Under the pieces are notes generated by a model. It had not been told where the DNA came from. It made no database searches and was given only the letters and a program-made list of their open reading frames with translations. Position numbers and translations under genes: made by a program. Positions 43,612 to 47,365 of a stretch of DNA of 47,365 bases are shown piece by piece. The stretch is from positions 89,984-137,348 of the forward strand of contig LM655187.1 in NCBI GenBank assembly GCA_000824825.2, in the 5' to 3' direction. This stretch comes from Mesorhizobium sp. ORS 3324. Its GTDB lineage: Bacteria; Pseudomonadota; Alphaproteobacteria; Rhizobiales; Rhizobiaceae. Within the stretch, counting starts at the first letter, position 1; every line of letters begins with the position of its first letter.

Positions 43612-44199
43612 TTACAATTCCGGCGCAAACCGGCGCAACCCGCTCTCGGTGAGTATTTCCGGGATGATCACGTCGTGGTTCTCTTCCGGCACCATCGGAA
43701 CTTCCTGGCAGTCGAAGGCGATGCCTATCAGCCTGGGCGTCAGCCCCTTGTCGGCCAGCCTGGCGATCGCCCGGTCGTAATAGCCGGCGCCGTAGCCGAT
43801 GCGGTGGCCGCGTGCATCGAAAGCGGCAAGCGGCACCAGCATGAGCGAAGGGTCAAGCACCTCCGCTTCCTCATGCGGCCCGACCGTGCCGAAGCCCATC
43901 TCGACCATCGGCGCGCCGTGCACCAGCTCGCGGAACACGATCGTGGTCTTGTCGAGGATCGCCGGCAGGCAGAGCCTGGCGCCCTTCTCGCGCAACACAA
44001 ACATCAGCGGCCGCACGTCGACCTCGGAGCGCATCGGCCAGAAGCCGGAGACGATCTGGCCGGGCTCGACGGCGATCTCGTTCTTCGCGGTCTCGGCCAT
44101 TTCGAGCGCGATCTCCACCCGCCAGAATTCGTCCAGCGCATCGCGGCGCGCCAGAGCGTTCTTGCGAAGCTGTTTTTTCAGGTCTTTTGGTGGGTTCAT
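43612..44199 (-). CDS. 5-formyltetrahydrofolate cyclo-ligase
   Basis: Converts 5-formyl-THF to 5,10-methenyl-THF using ATP. The 195-aa product has KKQLRKNALARRDALDEF, the nucleotide-binding segments LVPLAAFDARGHRIGYGAGYYDRAIARL and GIAFDCQEVPMVPEENHDV. The ATG is at 44199. The 6S RNA lies directly upstream on the same strand, the conserved ssrS - 5-FCL arrangement, so read-through from the 6S promoter could supply the mRNA. Confidence 0.94.
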   Translation of the reverse strand: MNPPKDLKKQLRKNALARRDALDEFWRVEIALEMAETAKNEIAVEPGQIVSGFWPMRSEVDVRPLMFVLREKGARLCLPAILDKTTIVFRELVHGAPMVEMGFGTVGPHEEAEVLDPSLMLVPLAAFDARGHRIGYGAGYYDRAIARLADKGLTPRLIGIAFDCQEVPMVPEENHDVIIPEILTESGLRRFAPEL

Positions 44200-44282
44200 G
44201 CGCGGACGCTAGAAAAGGCCGGATTCGGATGGAGTTTCGGGAGCGACGTTTTCTACCGCACGGCTCCGAAAATCGGGAGAGC

Positions 44283-44440
44283 GGCGATCCACACAACCGG
44301 TGGAGAGGTCGATCCCGGGTGCCTACAAAGTAGGTGGGCGCCGTGTGAGAAAACCCACGGGTCTTCCCAGGGACAGCTCCCTAAGGATCGATAAGGCCCC
44401 GGGGATAAGTTTCTCCTGCCGGGAAGCGCAGACCGCCTGA
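44283..44440 (-). ncRNA. ssrS: 6S RNA
   Basis: On the minus strand this roughly 158-nt region folds as a 6S RNA. The terminal stem is GGCGGTC (44431-44437) with GATCGCC (44283-44289), next CCGG-x-AGGAGA with TCTCC-x-CCGG, and then a central bubble flanked by CCCGGGG (near 44396-44402) with CCCGGG. A long apical arm with GGGAGCTGTCCC and an inner CCTACTTTGTAGG hairpin completes it. 6S RNA sequesters housekeeping RNA polymerase in stationary phase. The location just upstream of 5-FCL is the conserved context. Exact ends are uncertain by several bases. Confidence 0.85.
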
Positions 44441-44444
44441 GGCA

Positions 44445-44450
44445 ATATAG
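44445..44450 (-). promoter_or_regulatory. -10 element of the 6S RNA promoter
   Basis: CTATAT on the minus strand lies 5-10 bp before the predicted 6S RNA 5' end. A convincing -35 was not seen at normal spacing. The rest of the 44200-44562 gap holds the 6S RNA, its 3' flank and the moxR leader. Confidence 0.5.
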
Positions 44451-44562
44451 GCCGACGGCCCGCCGAGCGCCAGAGAAACGAACGGCGAGAAACGAACGGC
44501 CGTCAAAGCTTGCGCGCGTGCGCATGGCTCCTTACGGTCCCGCCGCACGGACAGGAGAAAAA

Positions 44563-45402
44563 ATGCGTTTCGAAGGCACCGCGGCCTATGTCGCCGACAG
44601 GGATTTGATGGTGGCGGTCAACGCCGCGATCGCGCTGGAGCGGCCCTTGCTGGTCAAGGGCGAACCCGGCACCGGCAAGACCGAGCTCGCGCGCCAGGTG
44701 GCGGCGGCGCTCGGGCTCGATTTCATCGAATGGAATGTCAAATCGACCACCAAGGCGCAGCAGGGCCTTTACGAATATGACGCAGTCTCGCGACTGCGCG
44801 ACAGCCAGCTCGGCGACGGCCGCTTCAACGACATCAAGAACTACATCAAGCGCGGCAAGCTGTGGGACGCCTTCGCCGCGCAGAAGAAGGTCGTGCTTTT
44901 GATCGACGAGATCGACAAGGCCGACATCGAATTCCCGAACGACCTCCTGCAGGAGCTCGACCGGATGGAGTTTTTCGTCTACGAGACCGGCGAGACCATC
45001 CGCGCCGAATTCAGGCCGATCGTCATCATCACCTCGAACAATGAGAAGGAACTGCCGGACGCCTTCCTGCGCCGCTGCTTCTTCCACTATATCCGCTTCC
45101 CCGACATCGACACGCTGCACCAGATCGTCGAGGTGCACTACCCCGGCATCAAGCAGAACCTGGTGCGCGCGGCCCTCACCCAGTTCTACGAGATCCGCGA
45201 CGTGCCGGGCTTGAAGAAGAAGCCGTCGACCTCCGAAGCGCTAGACTGGATCCGCCTGCTGGTCGCCGACGATATCGCGCCGGAAGACCTTCGCACCGAC
45301 CCGAAGAACATGCTGCCCAAGTTGCATGGCGCGCTGTTGAAGAACGAGCAGGACGTGCATCTCTTCGAGCGCTTGGCCTTCATGGCGAGACGGCAGGGAT
45401 AG
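44563..45402 (+). CDS. MoxR-type AAA+ ATPase
   Basis: The 279-aa ATPase has Walker A GEPGTGKT at 33-40, Walker B VVLLIDEIDKADIEFPNDLL near 111-130 and sensor/arginine motifs VIITSNNEKELPDAFLRRC. MoxR proteins act as chaperones that, with a VWA-domain partner, mature metalloenzymes or membrane complexes. The ATG at 44563 follows AGGAGAAA. The partner VWA gene lies 545 bp downstream after a GNAT gene. Confidence 0.93.
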   Translation: MRFEGTAAYVADRDLMVAVNAAIALERPLLVKGEPGTGKTELARQVAAALGLDFIEWNVKSTTKAQQGLYEYDAVSRLRDSQLGDGRFNDIKNYIKRGKLWDAFAAQKKVVLLIDEIDKADIEFPNDLLQELDRMEFFVYETGETIRAEFRPIVIITSNNEKELPDAFLRRCFFHYIRFPDIDTLHQIVEVHYPGIKQNLVRAALTQFYEIRDVPGLKKKPSTSEALDWIRLLVADDIAPEDLRTDPKNMLPKLHGALLKNEQDVHLFERLAFMARRQG

Positions 45403-45493
45403 GACGCGGCAGCAACATCGCTTTCCTCGTCTGTGGACCGTTGCCCGTGAGCGGTGGCTGCCGCAGCTTCGGACCAGAGCATTGGAGGAAGAA

Positions 45494-45940
45494 ATGTCCG
45501 AGATCACCGTCCGCCCCTTGACGCAGTCCGACCAAGCCGACTGGCGGCGGCTATGGACGGCCTACCTCACCTTCTACGAGACCAAGCTGCCGGACGAGGT
45601 CTACGACGTCACCTGGAAGCGCCTGTTCACGGCGGGCGAGTTCGAGCCGAAGGGTTTTGTCGCTACGCAGGGCGGCAAGGCCGTTGGCCTGACGCACTAT
45701 CTCTATCACCGCTCCTGCTGGTCTGAGGTCAACAACTGCTATCTGCAGGACCTGTTCGCCGACCCCGAGGTGCGCGGCAAGGGTGTAGGCGCGGCCTTGA
45801 TCGAGGCGGTTCGCCAGGAAGCCGGCAAGATCGGGGTGAAAAACGTCTACTGGATGACGCACGAGACCAACGCCACCGCGCGGCGGCTCTACGACCATGT
45901 GGCGCGCCGCACGGGCTTCATCGAGTACGATCTGCTATAA
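45494..45940 (+). CDS. GNAT family N-acetyltransferase
   Basis: The 148-aa acetyltransferase has ITVRPLTQSDQADWRRLWTAYL, YLQDLFADPEVRGKGVGAALI (acetyl-CoA motif RGKGVGAA) and the C-terminal NATARRLYDHVARRTGFIEYDL. The ATG at 45494 follows GGAGGAAG. It sits between the MoxR and VWA genes, 7 bp before the VWA start, and so is probably co-transcribed with them. Substrate unknown. Confidence 0.92.
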   Translation: MSEITVRPLTQSDQADWRRLWTAYLTFYETKLPDEVYDVTWKRLFTAGEFEPKGFVATQGGKAVGLTHYLYHRSCWSEVNNCYLQDLFADPEVRGKGVGAALIEAVRQEAGKIGVKNVYWMTHETNATARRLYDHVARRTGFIEYDLL

Positions 45941-45947
45941 GGAGCCG

Positions 45948-47138
45948 ATGTTCATCCCCTTCTTCCTCGAACTGAAGGCCGCGCGGGTTCCCGTTTCGCT
46001 CAGGGAATATCTGTCGCTGCTGGAGGGCCTGGAAGCCGGGTTGGTCGACTACGATGTCGAGGGTTTCTACTACCTCGCCCGTTCGGCGCTGGTGAAGGAC
46101 GAGCGCCATATCGACCGCTTCGACCAGGTGTTCGCACATGTCTTCAAGGGCGTCGAGGCGCTCGCCGGGCCGGACGCGGTCGAAGTCGCCAACATTCCTG
46201 AGGAGTGGCTGCGCCGGCTCGCCGAAAAGCACCTGACCGAAGAAGAAAAGAAATTGATCGAGGCGCTGGGCGGCTTCGACAAGCTTATGGAGACGCTGAA
46301 AAAGCGGCTCGAGGAGCAGAAAGGCCGCCACCAGGGCGGCTCGAAATGGATCGGCACCGGCGGCACCTCGCCCTTCGGCGCCTATGGCTACAATCCGGAA
46401 GGCGTGCGCATCGGCCAGCATGAGAGCCGACATCGCCGCGCGGCGAAGGTCTGGGACAGGCGCGAGTTCAGGAATTTCGACGACGCGGTCGAGCTCGGCA
46501 CGCGCAACATCAAGGTGGCGCTGAAGCGGCTGCGCCGCTGGGTGCGCGAAGGCGCCGAGGAAGAGTTCGACTTGGCCGGCACGATCCATGCCACCGCCGA
46601 GCATGGCTATCTCGATGTGAGAACCCGGCCGGAGCGGCGCAACGCGGTAAAGCTCCTGATGTTCTTCGATGTCGGCGGCTCGATGGACGACCATATCCGC
46701 AGCGTCGAAGAACTGTTTTCCGCGGCGCGCGCCGAATTCCGCCAGCTGGAATATTTCTACTTCCACAACTGCCTCTACGAGCGCGTCTGGAAGGACAATC
46801 GCAGGCGGCTTGCCGAGACCATCCCGACCTTCGACCTCATCCACAAATACGGACCGGACTGCAAGGTGATCGTGGTCGGTGATGCCTCGATGAGCCTTTA
46901 CGAGATCGCGCAACCCGGCGGCTCGGTCGAGCACTGGAATCCGGAAGCCGGCAGCGTCTGGCTCGCGCGCCTTTTGCAGCAATGGCCGAACGCGGTCTGG
47001 CTGAACCCGGAAGCTGAGAAGAACTGGCGCTACACCCACTCGATCGCCATGATCAGCGACATCTTCGGCGGCCGCATGTTCCCGCTGACGCTCGCCGGGC
47101 TCGAGGCGGCGACCAGGCAGTTGTCGCGGAAGTATTAG
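45948..47138 (+). CDS. VWA domain-containing CoxE-like protein
   Basis: The 396-aa protein starts MFIPFFLELKAARVPVSLREYL. It has a charged helical region and SKWIGTGGTSPFGAYGYNPEG, then a C-terminal von Willebrand A-like domain with MLFFDVGGSMDDHIRSVEE-type sequence. The MIDAS motif is Asp241-Val-Gly-Gly-Ser245, with Gly in place of the first Ser of the canonical DxSxS. It is the expected partner of the upstream MoxR ATPase. The ATG at 45948 overlaps a clear GGAG. The target of the pair is unknown. Confidence 0.92.
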   Translation: MFIPFFLELKAARVPVSLREYLSLLEGLEAGLVDYDVEGFYYLARSALVKDERHIDRFDQVFAHVFKGVEALAGPDAVEVANIPEEWLRRLAEKHLTEEEKKLIEALGGFDKLMETLKKRLEEQKGRHQGGSKWIGTGGTSPFGAYGYNPEGVRIGQHESRHRRAAKVWDRREFRNFDDAVELGTRNIKVALKRLRRWVREGAEEEFDLAGTIHATAEHGYLDVRTRPERRNAVKLLMFFDVGGSMDDHIRSVEELFSAARAEFRQLEYFYFHNCLYERVWKDNRRRLAETIPTFDLIHKYGPDCKVIVVGDASMSLYEIAQPGGSVEHWNPEAGSVWLARLLQQWPNAVWLNPEAEKNWRYTHSIAMISDIFGGRMFPLTLAGLEAATRQLSRKY

Positions 47139-47232
47139 TTCCCCGGCACAGGGATTTTAACCGGTCGGCTCTGTTTGCTTTGGCAGGTCGCATACCTTGG
47201 AGATTGGCCGAAACGCCCACCCCGTGGTCATT

Positions 47233-47365
47233 CTAGGGCGGAGCAGGAGCGAAGCTCCGTCGCGAAGACCCTAAAATCCATGCCGTTACCTTCGCCAAGG
47301 AGTGCAACGGAGCAAATTTCTGCACCGCAGCAACGCTTCAAAGTCACGGAATGGATTCTATGGTC
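47233..47365. repeat. Composite palindromic repeat at the window end
   Basis: GACCCTAAAATCCATGCC (47267-47284) recurs inverted, with three mismatches, at 47348-47365. A GGAGC (47240-47244) / GCTCC (47254-47258) hairpin lies before it. The region 47139-47365 otherwise has no gene that I can see. The element may continue beyond the window. Confidence 0.5.

Overview
The window reads as a stretch of core chromosome from a Rhizobiales alphaproteobacterium, most likely Mesorhizobium or a close relative (inference). The evidence is the high GC content, a Tol-Pal cluster of alphaproteobacterial type, an RcdA/DUF1465 gene, CtrA-type TTAA-N7-TTAA boxes, a 6S RNA next to 5-formyl-THF cyclo-ligase, and many short palindromic intergenic repeats of rhizobial style. 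I see no tRNA or rRNA gene, CRISPR array, prophage or complete insertion sequence.

Layout. From 362 to 10893 (minus strand) lies an envelope and cell-division block: ybgC, tolQ, tolR, tolA, tolB, pal, cpoB, then tilS and ftsH. A decayed four-helix-bundle gene with 20-bp inverted repeats sits between tolB and pal. From 10996 to 13198 are a secreted GH5 glycosidase and a metallophosphoesterase. From 13332 to 16276 is ruvC-ruvA-ruvB, with a VapBC-type toxin-antitoxin pair between ruvC and ruvA. From 16419 to 17250 are rcdA, two perfect CtrA boxes and a candidate CtrA-driven small RNA. From 17322 to 25596 are mixed metabolic and membrane genes, a class III nucleotidyl cyclase, a ThiE-like protein, a Sel1-repeat protein and a divergent oxidoreductase/LysR pair. 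From 25714 to 30238 are efp, an inositol-monophosphatase gene, a TrhA/hemolysin III gene and a MotAB/TolQR-like proton-channel pair with no flagellar neighbours. From 30487 to 37551 are a small secreted protein, DUF1304, an M32 carboxypeptidase, a membrane-anchored transglutaminase-like protein, an ABC exporter and rpmE. From 37818 to 44199 are two regulator/effector modules with clear operators (TetR-DUF1772 and ArsR-SRPBCC-SRPBCC), a SelT-like protein, YebC, TerC, a YmdB-type phosphoesterase and 5-FCL. A 6S RNA follows. From 44563 to 47138 is a MoxR ATPase - GNAT - VWA (CoxE-like) set.

How the parts connect. The Tol-Pal genes form a machine that couples the proton gradient to outer-membrane constriction, and CpoB normally tunes it. 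RcdA is an adaptor for proteolysis of the cell-cycle regulator CtrA. CtrA boxes before rcdA and before the adjacent small RNA suggest a feedback module.

The most interesting signals are: (1) the CtrA box - sRNA - CtrA box - rcdA arrangement; (2) the four-helix-bundle remnant bounded by perfect 20-bp inverted repeats that also supply its ribosome-binding region; (3) the orphan MotAB/TolQR-like stator pair; (4) the toxin-antitoxin pair inside the ruv locus. All functional calls come from reading motifs; no database search was run.
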